A DNA stretch of 64,000 nucleotides from Rhinopithecus roxellana. Its lineage: Eukaryota > Chordata > Mammalia > Primates > Cercopithecidae. A program made the translations under genes and the position numbers. The DNA lies in the NCBI RefSeq assembly GCF_007565055.1, contig NC_044553.1, forward strand, positions 100,105,858 to 100,169,857, written 5' to 3'. The notes under the pieces were generated by a model, which was not told the origin of the DNA, searched no databases, and saw only the letters and a list, made by a program, of their open reading frames with translations. Shown piece after piece: positions 33,625 to 45,710 of the stretch (positions are counted from its first letter, which is position 1; each line of letters begins with the position of its first letter).

Positions 33625-33932
33625 GTTTGTTTGTTTGTTTTTTGTTATTTGAGACGGAGTTTCGCTCTTGTCACCCAGGCTGGAGTGCAATGGCATGATC
33701 TTGGCTCACTGCAACCTCTGCCTCCTGGGTTCAAGTGATTCTCTGGTCTCAGCCTCCCAAGTAGCTGGGACTACAGGCGCCCACTACTACGCCTAGTTAA
33801 TTTTTTAAGTTTTAGTAGAGATGGGGTTTCGCCATGTTGGCCAGGCTGGTCTCGAACTCCTGACCTCAGGTAATCCACCTGCCTTGGCCCCTCAAAGTGT
33901 TAGGATTACAGGTGTGAGTGACTGCCCCGGCC
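33625..33932 (-). mobile_element. Alu (AluS-like), full length
   Basis: Antisense Alu with a (TTTG)n-rich tail. Flanking duplication is tctatgagtttttt before it and tctttatgagttttt after 33932. Confidence 0.92.
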
Positions 33933-34118
33933 TCTTTATGAGTTTTTAATGTCACATTTTTTGCTATGGTAGCTTCATAGCAAAAGCAATGAATAAATCA
34001 CGAACTTTATTCATTCATTTATTGAGTCAAAAAACATTTTCCAACTACCTGTTTCAGTTATTCATTGTTGCATAACAAACCCAAAATTTAGTGTCTTAAA
34101 AATATATAACTTAATTTT

Positions 34119-34420
34119 TTCTTTCTTTCTTTTTTTTTTGAGATGGAGTCTCGCTCTGTCGCCCAGGCTGGACTGCAGTGGCGTGATCTCGACTCACTGC
34201 AAGCTCCGCCTCCCGAGTTCACGCCATTCTCCTGCCTTAGCCTCCGGAGTAGCTGGGACTACAGGTGCCCGCCACCACGCCCGGCTAATTTTTTGTATTT
34301 TTAGTAGAGACGGAGTTTTACTGTATTAGCCAGGATGGTCTCAATCTCCTGACCTTGTGATCCACCCGCCTCAGCCTCCCAAAGTGCTGGGATTACAGGC
34401 GTGAGCCACTGCGCCCGGCC
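34119..34420 (-). mobile_element. AluY-like, full length
   Basis: Antisense Alu with AluY features ('cactgcaagctccgcctccc', 'cacgccattctcctgcctta'). Exact duplication acttaatttt lies at 34109-34118 and 34421-34430. A (CTTT)n-interrupted tail begins it. Confidence 0.93.
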
Positions 34421-34430
34421 ACTTAATTTT

Positions 34431-35319
34431 CTTACGGTTCTGCAATATGGGCTCAGCCGAATAGTTCTTCTGCTGATCTTACTGATGGTCACTTCTTGTG
34501 GGTAAGTTGGGACTGACTAAATTGGGACATTGGGAGGGCAGGGCCTCTCTCTCTGTCCAGCAGAGTAGTTCAAGTTACATAGTACCTCAGAATTCCCATG
34601 ATCTCAAAGCAGAAGTTGTAGGTTATCTCAAGTCTTAGGCTGGGAACTGGCACAGTGTCACTTTCACTGTCATTCTATGATTAAAGCTAGTCACACAGAG
34701 AACCCCAACTAAATGTGGGGGAAGCACACAGTTTGTGAATACTTGTATGAATTGAGCCACTGATACAATAGACTCTCACAATGCCTACTGCTGTGGTAGA
34801 TATTAACAAAGGGGCGGGGATATAAGAAAGTGAAAGTGATGGTCAGAAGATTACCTTCTAGTTAGTGATGTGGTGAATATATGGGTACTGTTAAATAGCA
34901 CTGAATTAAGGCATCAGGCCTTACTCAAGTGCCAAATTTGTGCTAAGAGAAGGGTTCTGTGTGGGGATAGAATGCTCCAGCAAGGCCATGGATGCTTGGT
35001 GAATGAGGGTGATTTTTGAGAGTAGGAGTTTCCTGGGGAGGATGCTGATTTGCTGTGTGCCTTCTGGGTCACTGGGCTCTGTAATAGTTCATGTTCCACA
35101 CCTGGGATGATTGATGTGCCTTGTGAACAGCCGCTTTGTTTTAGAGTCTTAGGCCACCACCATTGCTTAGATAGCTTCTCATTTATTGGGCAGACATTAG
35201 CTCAGGAGGGAAAGATATGTGGGCATGCGTGTGGCAATAGCAAAGAGGATAAGGCTTGGCAAAGTGGAAGCAAGAATGAGACCATCTGTTATTTCTATTA
35301 AATTACATTTGGACTAAAG
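34431..35319. other. Gene-free stretch
   Basis: About 890 bases; no repeat or gene recognised with confidence. Part of 35030-35300 could belong to the LTR that follows. Confidence 0.4.
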
Positions 35320-36012
35320 CTGCCTCCTTACATACTTTAAGTTCAGCCTAAAGATTTCTCCATACACAGTAAAATGCAACCTAACTGGATGTATAAACAG
35401 ACTGTAACCTGCTCTTGTGCCAATCACTGAATTTCAGCCAATCAAGGGTGATTAACTGTTCAAACCATGTTCAAATAAGGCAAATGCAGAACTGTAATCA
35501 ATCCAGCTGTTTCTGTACCTCACTTCCGTTTTTGCTTTTCTTGTCCATAAATCTTTCACCATGTGGCTGCACTGGAGCCCCTCTGAACCTGCTCTGGTTT
35601 GGGGGCTGCCAGATTCTCAAATTGCTCTTTGCTCAGTTAAACTTTGTTCAATTTTAAACTTTCTTCAATTGATTCATTTTTTTTGTTTTTTGAGACAGAA
35701 TCTTGCTCTGTCACCCAGGCTAGAGTGCACTGGCACGATCTCGGCTCCCTGCAATCTCTACCTCCTGGGTTCAAGAGATTCTCCTGCTTCAGCCTCCCGA
35801 GTAGCTGGGATTACAGGTGTGCACCACGAGCCCAGCTATTTATTTTTATTTTTATTTTTAGTAGGTGCAATGTTTTGCCTTTTTGGCCAGGCCAGTCTCA
35901 AACCCCTGACTTCAAGTGATCTGCCCATCTGGGCCTCCCAAAGTGCTAAGATTACAGGCATGAGCCACCACACCAGGCCTCAATTGAATTTGTCTAAGAT
36001 TTTTCTTTTAAC
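35320..36012 (+). repeat. Solo LTR of an endogenous retrovirus (class uncertain), split by an Alu
   Basis: LTR-like order: 'taagttcagcctaaagattt', 'gaatttcagccaatcaaggg', 'aaataaggcaaatgcagaac', a promoter-like 'gtccataaatctttcaccat' near 35542-35561, then 'ttgctcagttaaactttgtt'. It resumes after the Alu with 'tcaattgaatttgtctaaga' and ends near 'cttttaaca'. It resembles MER-group ERV LTRs, but neither family nor the 5' boundary is certain. Confidence 0.6.
35677..35979 (-). mobile_element. Alu, full length
   Basis: Antisense Alu inserted in the ERV LTR. The duplication tcaattga is present before the tail (about 35665-35672) and at 35980-35987. The middle linker has an expanded (TTTTTA)n motif. 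Confidence 0.9.
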
Positions 36013-36324
36013 ATTTCTGATCTACCTTTATGGGGAAATGTATTTGTATCTTCTGTAGGAACGCTGCCTGCATTTCCATCGTTGGGGTTTTCCAGAGGCA
36101 TAGTAATTAGGACCATTTTCTGTTCTGGAAATTCTATTTGCCTCATGAGATAGGATTTTCAGTTTAAACTTCTGTTCTTGCAAAGACACTGATAGCCTCA
36201 CTGCTCTTTATCTGTCTTCATGTGTAGTTTTTAAAATTTCAGGTATGCTATAGATATTTCATGTTCACAAAGGGCCTGAAACAGTTTCTCTCTGTGAGCA
36301 GAAAACATTGAAAGAAAAAGCATT

Positions 36325-36490
36325 TAGTGCCAAAGAACCCAGGTTCAAGTTCTGATTCTTCAAGTTGCTTAAGTTCTCTGGGTCTCTGTTTCTTTGTAGT
36401 AAAATAGGTTTACATGAAAATGTAAATGTTTCTGGCTGATTCACCAAGTTAGGAAGAGAATTAAATGACATAATGACAAATAAATGACAC
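36325..36490 (+). repeat. MIR SINE
   Basis: Sense MIR: 'aacccaggttcaagttctga', 'cttaagttctctgggtctct'. Its 3' region may continue at 36600-36640 ('ctggagcatagtaagtattc'). Confidence 0.7.
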
Positions 36491-36873
36491 AATAATTCTC
36501 AAAACAATTTGATAATTTTAAAACATTACGTAAATGTTATTTAGCTACTTCAGTTCCTTTGTGAAATAAAATAAAATATTCATGGTGGCTGCTATCCAAT
36601 GTCTGGAGCATAGTAAGTATTCAATATATGTTGATTGAATTTATATATGAATTTAGAACCCCTCCTCCCCATGAATTAGGTGTCTTGATCAATTTGGGGC
36701 TGAATAAATGGAAATGTAAATGTTAGCTAAATTGTCCATATATCCCTTGGTAATCCAATAACCAGTATGTTAGAGACAAGACTTTTAAATCTGCAGATTT
36801 TTTTCCTGCTATTAAGCTTGTACGGCGTCAATTCTAGAAAACTCCCGTGAACACAGTTAAATGTTTGTTTTTA

Positions 36874-37222
36874 GGCCGGGCGCGGTGGCTCATACCTGTA
36901 ATCCCAGCACTTTGGGAGACTGAAACAGGCAGATCACGAGGTCAGGAGATCGAGACCATCCTGGCTAACATGGTGAAACCCTGTCTCTACTAAAAATACA
37001 AAAAATTAGCCGGGCAAGGTGGCGGGCACCTGTAGTCCCAGGTACTCGGGAGGCTGAGGCAGGAGAATGGCGTGAACCCAAGAGGCGGAGCTTGCAGTGA
37101 GCCAAGATCACACCACTGCACTCCAGCCTGGGCGACAGAGCTAGACTCCACCTCAAAAAAACAAAAAACAAAAAACAAACAAAACAAAATAAATAAATAA
37201 ATAAATAAATAAATACATAAAA
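36874..37222 (+). mobile_element. AluY with long, structured A-rich tail
   Basis: Sense AluY ('ggccgggcgcggtggctcat', 'gagaatggcgtgaacccaag'). The tail has evolved into (CAAAA)n then (AAAT)n up to about 37222. The tgtttgttttta-like flank occurs before 36874 and again at about 37226-37243. Confidence 0.9.
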
Positions 37223-37436
37223 AGTTTGTTTGTTTGTTTTTGCAGGCCCTCAGATTAAGAACTGATTCGAAAGACTTCAGTACACTGAAGTACCATACAC
37301 ACTGAGGTTTCAACTGGTTATCAGCTATCAAAACATTAACCTAAAATGAAAAATGTAAACTTGCCAAATTTGGTTTTTGTTTCCATCTTATGCCAGTAAA
37401 CTCATAAGAAGGTACTTCTAGAAAAAAGTGAAATAC

Positions 37437-37763
37437 TCTAGGCAAACTATGGTCTATGAACCAATTCTGGATCCCTGTTTATTTTTGTATCGCCTACAAG
37501 CTAAGAATGTGTTTCTAAGTTTGAAATGATTGAAAGAAAATAAAAAAAGGCAATATTTTATGACACATGAAAATGATGTGAAATTCAAATTTCAGTGTCC
37601 ATAAATAAAATTTTATTGGAACTCACTCAGCCATGCTCATTTATTTAAGAATTGTCTACTGCTCTTTCTGAACTACAACAGCAGAGTAGAATAGCTGCAA
37701 CAGACCACATGGCTCACATATCTGCTCCGTGACAGAAAAAGGGTCACGGATTCCTGCTCTAGG
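37437..37763 (+). repeat. hAT-type DNA transposon fossil
   Basis: The order 'ctaggcaaactatggtctat', 'ataaataaaattttattgga', 'actcactcagccatgctcat', 'acagcagagtagaatagctg', 'gattcctgctctaggc' matches a common mammalian non-autonomous hAT family. The inverted ends (aggcaaactat... and ...gattcctgctctag) are eroded. The family name is not fixed. Confidence 0.7.
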
Positions 37764-38074
37764 CTCTTCAAAACGGAAGCAGAACATTTGGAATTTTCCC
37801 CACAGCATAAGAAGTGACCAACAATATGAGATTTCAGGGAATCAGGAGCAGCTGGGGCCTGTCACCTTTGTCACCTTTGAAAACACTGTCTATTGGCCTC
37901 AAAGATGGGAATTTCCTCTTCTGTGCTTGTAAAAGTGTTCTTAGCCCTACAGAGACTAAGGTTCACATTGAGCTTCTCTTCTTTTTTTTTTTTTTTGGCA
38001 AGAGGAATTTTCTTATTCAGTGAAAAAAATTGTATATATAGGTATGCATATACACACACACCGATTAGTGAATG
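37764..38074. other. Stretch without recognised features
   Basis: 310 bases including a T15 run (37982-37996); nothing recognised. Confidence 0.4.
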
Positions 38075-38075
38075 C

Positions 38076-38110
<35 letters not shown>
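38075..38110 (+). repeat. (TG)n(TA)n microsatellite
   Basis: About 13 TG units run directly into five TA units; probably length-variable. Confidence 0.95.
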
Positions 38111-38131
38111 GGCCCAGTATAAAACACATTG

Positions 38132-38685
38132 TGATGCTTAATATTTCATGTCAACTTGATCGGATTGAAGGATACAAAATATTGTTCCTGGGTGTGTCTG
38201 TGATAGTGTTGCCCAAGGAGATTAACATTTGAGTCAGTGGACTGGCAGAGACAGATCCACACTCAATCCGGCTAGGCACCATCCTAATCAGCTGCCAACA
38301 CGGCTAGAATAAAGCAGGAGAAGATGGAAGGACTTGACTTGCTGAGTCTTCTGACCTTCATCTTTCTCCTGTGCTGGATGCTTCCTGCCATCAAACATCA
38401 GACTCCAGGTTCTTCAGCTTTTGGACTCTTGGACTTATACTAGTGGTTTTCCAGGTGCTCTTGGGCCTTTGACCACAGACTGAAGGCTGCACTGTTGGCC
38501 TCCCTACTTTTGAGGTTTTGGGACTTGGACTGATCCACCACTGGCTTCCTTGCTCCTGAATTTGCAGAAGGCCTATCTTGGGATTTTACCTTATGATTGT
38601 GTGAGTCAATTCTTCTTAGTAAACTCTCTCTCATATATACATATATACTATTAGTTCTGTCCTTCTAGAGAACCCTTAATAATAT
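38132..38685 (+). repeat. ERVL-type (MLT2-like) solo LTR
   Basis: Starts 'tgatgcttaatatttcatgt' and ends '...gttctgtccttctagagaac'. Internal 'gttcctgggtgtgtctgtga', 'ccatcctaatcagctgccaa' and 'ttatgattgtgtgagtcaat' follow the known ERVL-type LTR order. No internal viral sequence remains. Confidence 0.7.
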
Positions 38686-38688
38686 ACC

Positions 38689-38759
38689 CATCATTAGTGA
38701 ATGTTATATATACATAATCATAAGTGAATGATATTGAAACACGTCATTCACTAATGATG
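38689..38759. repeat. 15-bp inverted repeat with 41-bp loop
   Basis: catcattagtgaatg (38689-38703) and its exact reverse complement (38745-38759) face each other at the end of the ERVL LTR. A related attagtgaatg occurs at 38064-38074 on the other side of that LTR. Confidence 0.9.
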
Positions 38760-38770
38760 TACTTCACATT

Positions 38771-40889
38771 GGGCCAGATGCTGGAGAGCAGTGAAAGTTT
38801 CTGATCTTCAGGAACTTACTCTCTAGGCAGGTAAAGAAAGATGTACACACATAAACCTGGGGCAGTAATGGTGCTACGTCATAGGGGACTTAAAAAAAAA
38901 TTGTTTTTTTTTTTGGTGTGTGTATGTCCATCCAGCATTGTTCTATCTGGTGCCAGAATCCCGCCATTCTTTCTGGGATCCACTCCTTTTTTCTTCACAA
39001 AATGTGAATTCTGGGTGGAGCTGATCTCCACCCCTGTTTCAGAGGTGAGCATGTAACTCAGGGCTGGGTCTGTACCATCATTCCTGGGATTTCTCCTAGA
39101 ACTTTGAGAAAGAGGACTTCTTTTCCTGGGGTCTCCAGCTGCTAGGATTGTGTAAGTTCCTTTTGGGGAGAGCTTGTCTGAGAAAGGGACTGCACAGAAG
39201 GAAAGCAGAGCCAAGATATGGAGAAGGAAGGAGAGAGTTCAATGACACTGACTTAACATCTGGGCACAGGTGCTTTAATTCCTTTTATTTCCTGTCATGT
39301 GAGCTGAATCAGTTCATTTATTAGATTTCTTGCCAATGGAAGATGAGATAATGTGGGCTCAAGTGCTAGGGTGAATAACATAAAGAGAAATATGCGGGAA
39401 ATCAGAGAAGAGCAAGTTAGAGGGAACTGATACAACGGGGGAAGTCGCTTTTGAAGAGGTGGACTTAGCTGGGCTCTGAAGGATTTAAGTATAGGCTCCT
39501 ATGGGGGTGGGCACTGAGGAACAAAGGGAAGAGGGAAAATGTGTGAGAAGAAAAATCTCTTCCATTATTTAATGCAAACTTAATAAAATATGAGAAAAAG
39601 TAGGTTAAAGCAACCTCGGAGCAAAGTGAAGTCTTGCCAAAAACAAAAACAAAACAAAACAAAATTTAATTAGGCTTCTGTTTATCCCAAATTTGTATGC
39701 CTTTGAACAGTTCTCTTTCTTAGCAAAGGCAGACTAAATTTCTCTTAGAATAGTGTTTGGAAAGAAAAATGAGCTAAAAAAGGGAGAAAGACAGTAGTTA
39801 TTAACTAATTATTTCAAACAGAACCTTGGGTAATAACAAAGAAGAAAAAATGCTTTGCATCCATCCGGTTGAACAGGGTGCCTCTTTTGGTTTCAGTCCA
39901 GCCAGTCATTACAGACACAAAAATATCAGCTCTGGCCCTCAGCATTTGCGAGGAGTATTTGACCTTTCCATTTTAAAGGAAATGAGGAACAAAGGGATTA
40001 CATAATTAAAAATCTGTTTCTGACTCTTAAAAGCAATTCAATGGAGGTCAGGAGCCAACTGTCTCCCTTCCCTTCTAATTGTTTTACTCTGGCTCCTGGT
40101 ACCCTGTTCTTGTTTCTCCTGTGAATAGCTCATTAGTGTTGGGCAGATGTTTCCATTGGGTGCACCGTGTTAATGGAGAAACAAAAGAGGCAGCATTGTG
40201 ATCCAAGAGAAGTTAATATTGAATCCAAAATAGAATAATGAATAAGAATATGTGCCTCCTACATGCCTGTTAGCAACAAACTCTCAATTGTGGCTTATTT
40301 TCTTTATGACTTACTTGGTTAACCTCCTGTTAACAAGAATGGAGAAAAAATATTCACCAGTTTGGCTGTTAGGTGCTGATACTGCTCACTTTTACCCTGG
40401 TCATCTTTCTTTAATATTTGAAAAGAGGCCAGTAGAAATGTTAAAAAAAATGCATATGGATATTTGAATATAATTAATGTTAAATCAAGACTAAATCACT
40501 AAGCCAGTTACAGAGGTGCAATCCTGGGAAAACGTGATAGAACACATAAGTTAGTGAGAAGTACAAAAGATGAATTAAAAATTATGCTGCATTAAAAAGT
40601 AAACATTTGTTGCAAAAAACTGGTTTCATACTCCGTATGTTCCCTGCATTTTTATTTATTTATTTATTTATTTTTCAGTTAATAATATATTTTTTTCAGT
40701 TAATAAATAATATATTTTGGAGATGCAAAGTCGGATGATTTTAAGAGTGTTAGATGTGGACTTCAGAGATTTGTGTATGAACCTTATCACTGTATCTATG
40801 GCATAATATTGCCTGCTTTTAAAAGATGACATAGAACAGTAAATGTTGAGTACTAACTTGGATGATAATCTTCAGACACAGCTGCTCGG
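38771..40889. other. Gene-free stretch
   Basis: 2.1 kb with no gene recognised. It contains a (TTTA)n microsatellite at 40650-40676 followed by a short duplication of 'tttttcagttaata' (40671-40705). ORFs up to 111 codons at 38841-39214 are on opposite strands and lack motifs. Confidence 0.4.
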
Positions 40890-41086
40890 TATTCTTTTTG
40901 GCAGCCTTTTTCACTTTTTGTACAAGTAAGTCATATTCCTTGTTAAACAATTAGAAAATAGAAATAAGCAAAAGGAAAGAAATCATCCATATTTTTTCCC
41001 TCTCAAAAATATATATTTACATCTTGATGTTTAACGAGAATTTTCCCTTTCTCCTTTCTCCTTTTCTCTGTGTACACACACACAGT

Positions 41087-41122
<36 letters not shown>

Positions 41123-41322
41123 TATATCTTTTAAAAATGAGATCACATATATATAGTTCTGTAACTTGCTTTTATCACTTAATTTTTTATGCCAATGAAG
41201 ATAGGTCTATATCATAACGTTAAATCATGGCAAACTGTTCCATTGTATGTGTTATCAAACCAAACTGGGGTCTGCTCACCCAGCACAGTGAGACCAAACA
41301 TCCACATTGAGATTTGCTGTGG
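40890..41322 (-). repeat. Old L1 3' UTR-like sequence with (CA)n
   Basis: 'tagttctgtaacttgctttt' and 'ggcaaactgttccattgtat' resemble the 3' region of L1ME/HAL1-type elements in antisense. A CA/TA microsatellite is embedded at 41070-41130. A younger L1 fragment interrupts it at 41333. Confidence 0.5.
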
Positions 41323-41332
41323 GAGAAAGGAG

Positions 41333-41910
41333 TGTGATTGTTTTTATTTTTCAGCTTTTACTTTAGATTCAAGAAGTATATGTGCAAGTTTGTTACATGG
41401 GCAAACTGCGTGTTGCTGAGGGGTGTATGAGTGATCCTGTCACCCAGGTAGTGAGCATAGTATCCAAAAGGTAGTTTTTCAAGTGTTACCCCCTCACTGC
41501 CTCCTCTCTCTAGTAGTCTCCAGTGTCTATTGTTGCTATCTTTATGTCCATGTGTACTCAGTGTCTACCCACTTATAAGCGAGAACATGTATTTGATTTT
41601 CAGTTCCTATGTTAATTCACTTAGGATAATGATCTCTAGCTGCATCCATGTCGCTGCAAAGGACAGGATTTTATTCCTTTTTATGGCTGTGTAGTATTCC
41701 ATGGTGTATATACGCCACATTTTCTTTATCCAGTCCACTCTTGATGGGCATCTAGGCTTATTCCATATTTTTACTATTGTGAATAGTGCTGTGATGAACA
41801 TACAACTGCATGTGTCTTTTTGGTAGAACAACTTATTTTCCTTTCAGTATATATTATATATCCAGTAATGGGATTGCTGGGTCAAATGGTAGTTCTGTTT
41901 TTAGTTCTTT
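41333..41910 (-). mobile_element. 5'-truncated L1 (L1PB/L1MA type)
   Basis: Antisense 3' UTR and ORF2 3' end ('gtttgttacatgggcaaact', 'agctgcatccatgtcgctgc', 'ttttatggctgtgtagtatt'). Exact 10-bp duplication gagaaaggag lies at 41323-41332 and 41911-41920. A 74-codon remnant of ORF2 lies at 41607-41831. Confidence 0.92.
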
Positions 41911-41920
41911 GAGAAAGGAG

Positions 41921-42787
41921 GGCATTTATTTGCAGGATACCAAGGAAAGAGAATCCGGAAGCTCACATTTAAGTCCTGACTTCCCTGATGGCTTACAAGA
42001 GAGGATTTTTAAAGGCAGGGATAAATTTCAGGAAAGCAGAAATTACAGGCAAAATCATAAATCAATACATGGTTATTACACATTGGTTTTGGCCTAAAAG
42101 GGCAGGATATCTTGACGTGGGGGCTTACAGGTAATAGGTAGATTCAAAGGTTTTCTGATTTGCAACTGGTTAAGGAAGAGAAGCTTTCTTTAAAAATTTG
42201 GGGTCAGCAGAAAAGAATATTAGATCTGGCTTGTGGGTGTGACTTCCTCCAGGCCACTTACAAAGAAATTTAGAACAAAGAATGATGGTCAGACTTCAGT
42301 TCTCAGTTCCACTTTATCTGAGGTCTGTGTGCCAGTGCATCTGTTTGGTGGTGGTCCAGGTTTCTGAAAAACAACTCAGGGACATATGTTAGATGTTATC
42401 TTCAGTTCGTTTAGAGGAACCAAACAACCTGTGATTCAAACTTCCTTGCATATTGTTTTAAGCTACTATTATCTTCTTGCTGATCAAGTTACTTATTTAC
42501 TTTTTAGGACTTCCTTGGCGCTTGGAATTTCCTTTGAAGGAACTCAAGACTTCCCTTTATTTCTATGCTTGGGGGTCCTTCAGGCCCCTAAGAGGGGCCT
42601 CTGCTGCATCTCATATGGATAGTCCATAATTTATTTATTGAACCAACCCACTGTGGTTGAACACTTCAGCAGCTTCAAGTATTTACAAGTATAAACAACT
42701 CACACTCTGCAACATGAGTGCTTAACAATGTCTTATTGACACCAGAATTTCAGGTACTTCTCCAAAAGGCATTTATTTCCCCTTGAT
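41921..42787. other. Gene-free stretch
   Basis: 870 bases. 42620-42770 weakly recalls an antisense old L1 3' end ('tgaaccaacccactgtggtt', 'aggtacttctccaaaaggca'). Otherwise nothing was recognised. Confidence 0.4.
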
Positions 42788-42872
42788 TCCCTCCCTCCCT
42801 CCCTCCCTTCTTTCCTTCCTTCCTTCCTTCCTTCCCCCTCCCTCCCTCCTTCCCCCCCCTCCTTCCTCTTCA
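42788..42872 (+). repeat. Polypyrimidine (CCTT/CCCT)n tract
   Basis: About 85 bases made of only C and T on this strand: CCCT units, then CCTT units, then C-rich text. Confidence 0.93.
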
Positions 42873-43764
42873 CCTCATTTTTTAAGCAACGCTTCCATCA
42901 GTAATGTATTTCATTCTGTCATGATCAGGTAATGGGACTGAATCAGAGTGGGCAGCTGGCAAGGAGGCTAAGAGGAGGGTTTACCAGCTGGTGGTAAAGA
43001 AGAACCAAGGGTTCTGCTTACCTGTAAACTCTCCATGGCCGTTAATGCAGAACATAGCCCTGCCTTTACACATAGCTCCCAAGCTGATATATGTCATTCT
43101 TTTCTGATGAGTCTTCTTTTCTCTTTCAGGGTTTATCTTAATACGGTATTTTAATGAGAGCTCACTGGTATAAAAATGCAGCCATGTGAGCCTCCCAAGG
43201 TGATTATTTAGAAAGATAAGACTTATTTGCATGCAGAAGTTCTAATATGTTTGTTTAAAACAAGAAGTCTCACTATTATTTTAATATTAGGGTGGAGTCC
43301 CTAGGCTGCAAGAGGTGGGAGATAGAGTAGGATGCTAGAAATTAAAAAAATAAGGGCCATTTACCTGAGCCTGTTGGAGATGAAAAATACATTTGAATAG
43401 GGTAAGAGCAGCCACAATTATATTATATCTTAATTCACATCTCATATTCCAGACAAGTCTTGCAGGATAACAAAAACAATTAGCATTTCATAATGTAGTA
43501 ATTCTGTATTCTAGCAAAACAGCCCCTTATGTGAAAGCCAAATTAATTGACAGAATGATGGCACTGAACTCACAGGCATCATCTTTGGTTCAGTGAGTGC
43601 ATGTTTTGTACATTCTTAAGTGGGGGAAGCAGAAGACTTCGGAGATTGGGCTTCCCTCCTGTATTAGGGACTAACCCAGGCCCTTTATTAAACTCTTCTC
43701 AAATTATCCACTTTGAATGTACTCTTTCCTGAGGGACTCTACCTGATGCTGCTCTTCATGGAAT
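42873..43764. other. Gene-free stretch, apparently unique
   Basis: About 890 bases; no repeat, exon or RNA gene recognised. Confidence 0.4.
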
Positions 43765-43830
43765 TTTGATTCTAGAGTTTTAGGATAGGGCCTGGAAACT
43801 GTATATTAACAAGCACCTCAAGTAAGTCTT
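43765..43830 (+). repeat. MER5-like fragment
   Basis: 'gattctagagttttaggata', 'gggcctggaaactgtatatt' and 'aacaagcacctcaagtaagt' follow the MER5A/B interior; a short remnant. Confidence 0.55.
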
Positions 43831-43867
43831 AAAATCTGGAAGGTTTGGGAAGTCTGCTGGAGGGGAT

Positions 43868-44010
43868 AGGAGTATAGACTTTGAGTCAAACGGACCTGGA
43901 TTCTGGGACTGGCTTTCAGTTTCCAGCTGGGTAAGCTTGGGTGTGTTACTTAACTTTCCTGAGGTTAAGAGTCCTCAGAAAGGACTCATCTGTAAAATGT
44001 CTACTACCTA
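43868..44010 (+). repeat. MIR SINE
   Basis: Sense MIR: 'tatagactttgagtcaaacg', 'ggacctggattctgggactg', 'gtgttacttaactttcctga', 'ggactcatctgtaaaatgtc'. Confidence 0.82.
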
Positions 44011-44040
44011 TTTAACCCAGTATTGTGCCCTGTCCTGTTT

Positions 44041-44345
44041 GCTTTCTGAACCGGTCACCTGCCCTTTTATCCCTGCTCCTCAAGAATGGCAAGACCTTTT
44101 CTTTCCCAGAGCCTTTGCACATGCCATTCTGTCTGCACATCTCTCTCCTCTGGCTTCCCTCTAACTCATTCTTCAGGCTTTAGATCAGCCATCACTTAGA
44201 TGGCCTTTCTTGATTTTTATAATCTGCATTATGTCCCCCATCTCATCTGAAGTATTCTCTTACATAATTTATTTTTCTTCTTTGACTTACCTTTTACCTT
44301 CTATTACAAAATGATTTATTTTCTAGACTAGTCTGTTAGCTCCCT
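44041..44345 (+). repeat. L2 3' region
   Basis: Sense L2 text: 'ccagagcctttgcacatgcc', 'cattcttcaggctttagatc', 'cacttagatggcctttcttg', 'gtctgttagctccctgaggg'. Confidence 0.82.
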
Positions 44346-44550
44346 GAGGGCAGAGGGCTTCCTTTGTTCAGCACCATTGTTAGAGCCAAGGGGTGATTTG
44401 GGGAGGAAGCTTTATACTTCCTGTTACCAAAAAATTTTCAGTCTTAAAAACAAACAAGCAAACAAACAAAACCCAGTGCTCTTTTTTGCAAACGTGGCCT
44501 CAAGAAAAATCCTCTGGGCTCCAGTTATTTCTCTTTTGCTTTCTTTTTTC

Positions 44551-44683
44551 TTTTTTTTTTGTAGAGACAAAGTTTCCTTTAGTTAACCAGGCTTGTCTCA
44601 AACTACTTACTGGCTTCACGAGATCCTCCCACCTTGGCCTCCCAAAGTGCTGGGATTATGGGTGTGAGTCGTTGCACCCGACC
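44551..44683 (-). repeat. Alu left-monomer (FLAM-like)
   Basis: Antisense monomer from a T-run to 'gtgagtcgttgcacccgacc', diverged. A (TTG)n run at 44758-44776 follows downstream. Confidence 0.78.
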
Positions 44684-44989
44684 ACCTTCTTAATCGCATT
44701 CTGGAGCCTCTGTTGTTCCTCCTACACATCCTATCAAGCTTGTCCAACCCACCATATTTTGTTGTTGTTGTTGTTCTGTTTTGCTTTGTTTTAGGCTTTT
44801 AGCAGCGTTGAAGCCATGGTTTTTAGTTTCTATCTCTAGTGATAAACAGAAAAGAGGGAAGAGGAAAGGGCTTTACTGGCCCAAACAGAAACAGAAACTG
44901 AAGCTAAGAAGCCATGACTGTATTCTCTCCCTTGGATATCCCTCAAAGAGCACAGGGACTGACCTAGAATTCTTAAAAATATTTGTATG

Positions 44990-45700
44990 CAGATGACACC
45001 TGCATTTATAGTTCTAAAGCTACCTCTCTCCTGAGCTCCAGCTCTGAGCTTCCAGTTGTTTCCTAATTAACTCATTGATATGTGGTAATGGCTATTCCTC
45101 TAATTATTTCAGTGGACTTTTGCATTGCTGTCATTAAAAAAAATTGTACCTTGTATTGTTTTGAATTTAATCAAACTAATTCAATCTTTTTAAAAAGGAG
45201 GCAGATTATAATTCCAAATAAATAACCAACTGCCAATTGAATATTTCCATTTAAGATCTTCAGTGTCACCTGAAACTCAACATGGTTAAAACCAAATTTA
45301 TCATCGTCCCTCCAAACCAACTCCCCTCCTGATTTCCATGAGATCCCATTTGTCAGTGGCTTTACTCTTCTTTCAGACAAGTGAGTGGGAGCCTTGCAGT
45401 CATCTTTACTTTCCTCTACTCTTCTATATTCTTTATCATTAGTCACTATGACTCAGCTATCATCATACCTTCTGCCATCATCATCCCTTTCCACTTTCTT
45501 TCTTAATCACATCCTGACAGTTTCTGTAGATTCTGTCTCTCTTTCCTTCCAAGCTCCCTGTAGCCTCCTTCCAGCGTTAAGTAGTGCATCTGGAGTTCCC
45601 TTTAATGACTTTATTTTCTACAGAGTTCCAGCTCCCTGACCTGGTTGTCCAGGCCTTTCTCAGGCCATCCCCCAATCCACCATCTATCTCGTCTCCACCA
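44990..45700 (+). repeat. Old interspersed repeat, family not assigned
   Basis: The ordered text 'atgcagatgacacctgcatt', 'tctcctgagctccagctctg', 'cctgaaactcaacatggtta', 'accaaatttatcatcgtccc' and 'acagtttctgtagattctgt' recurs widely in mammalian genomes, perhaps L2 or an ERVL/MaLR interior. I cannot name the family with confidence. The ORFs here are not convincing genes. Confidence 0.4.
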
Positions 45701-45710
45701 CGTTCTCACA

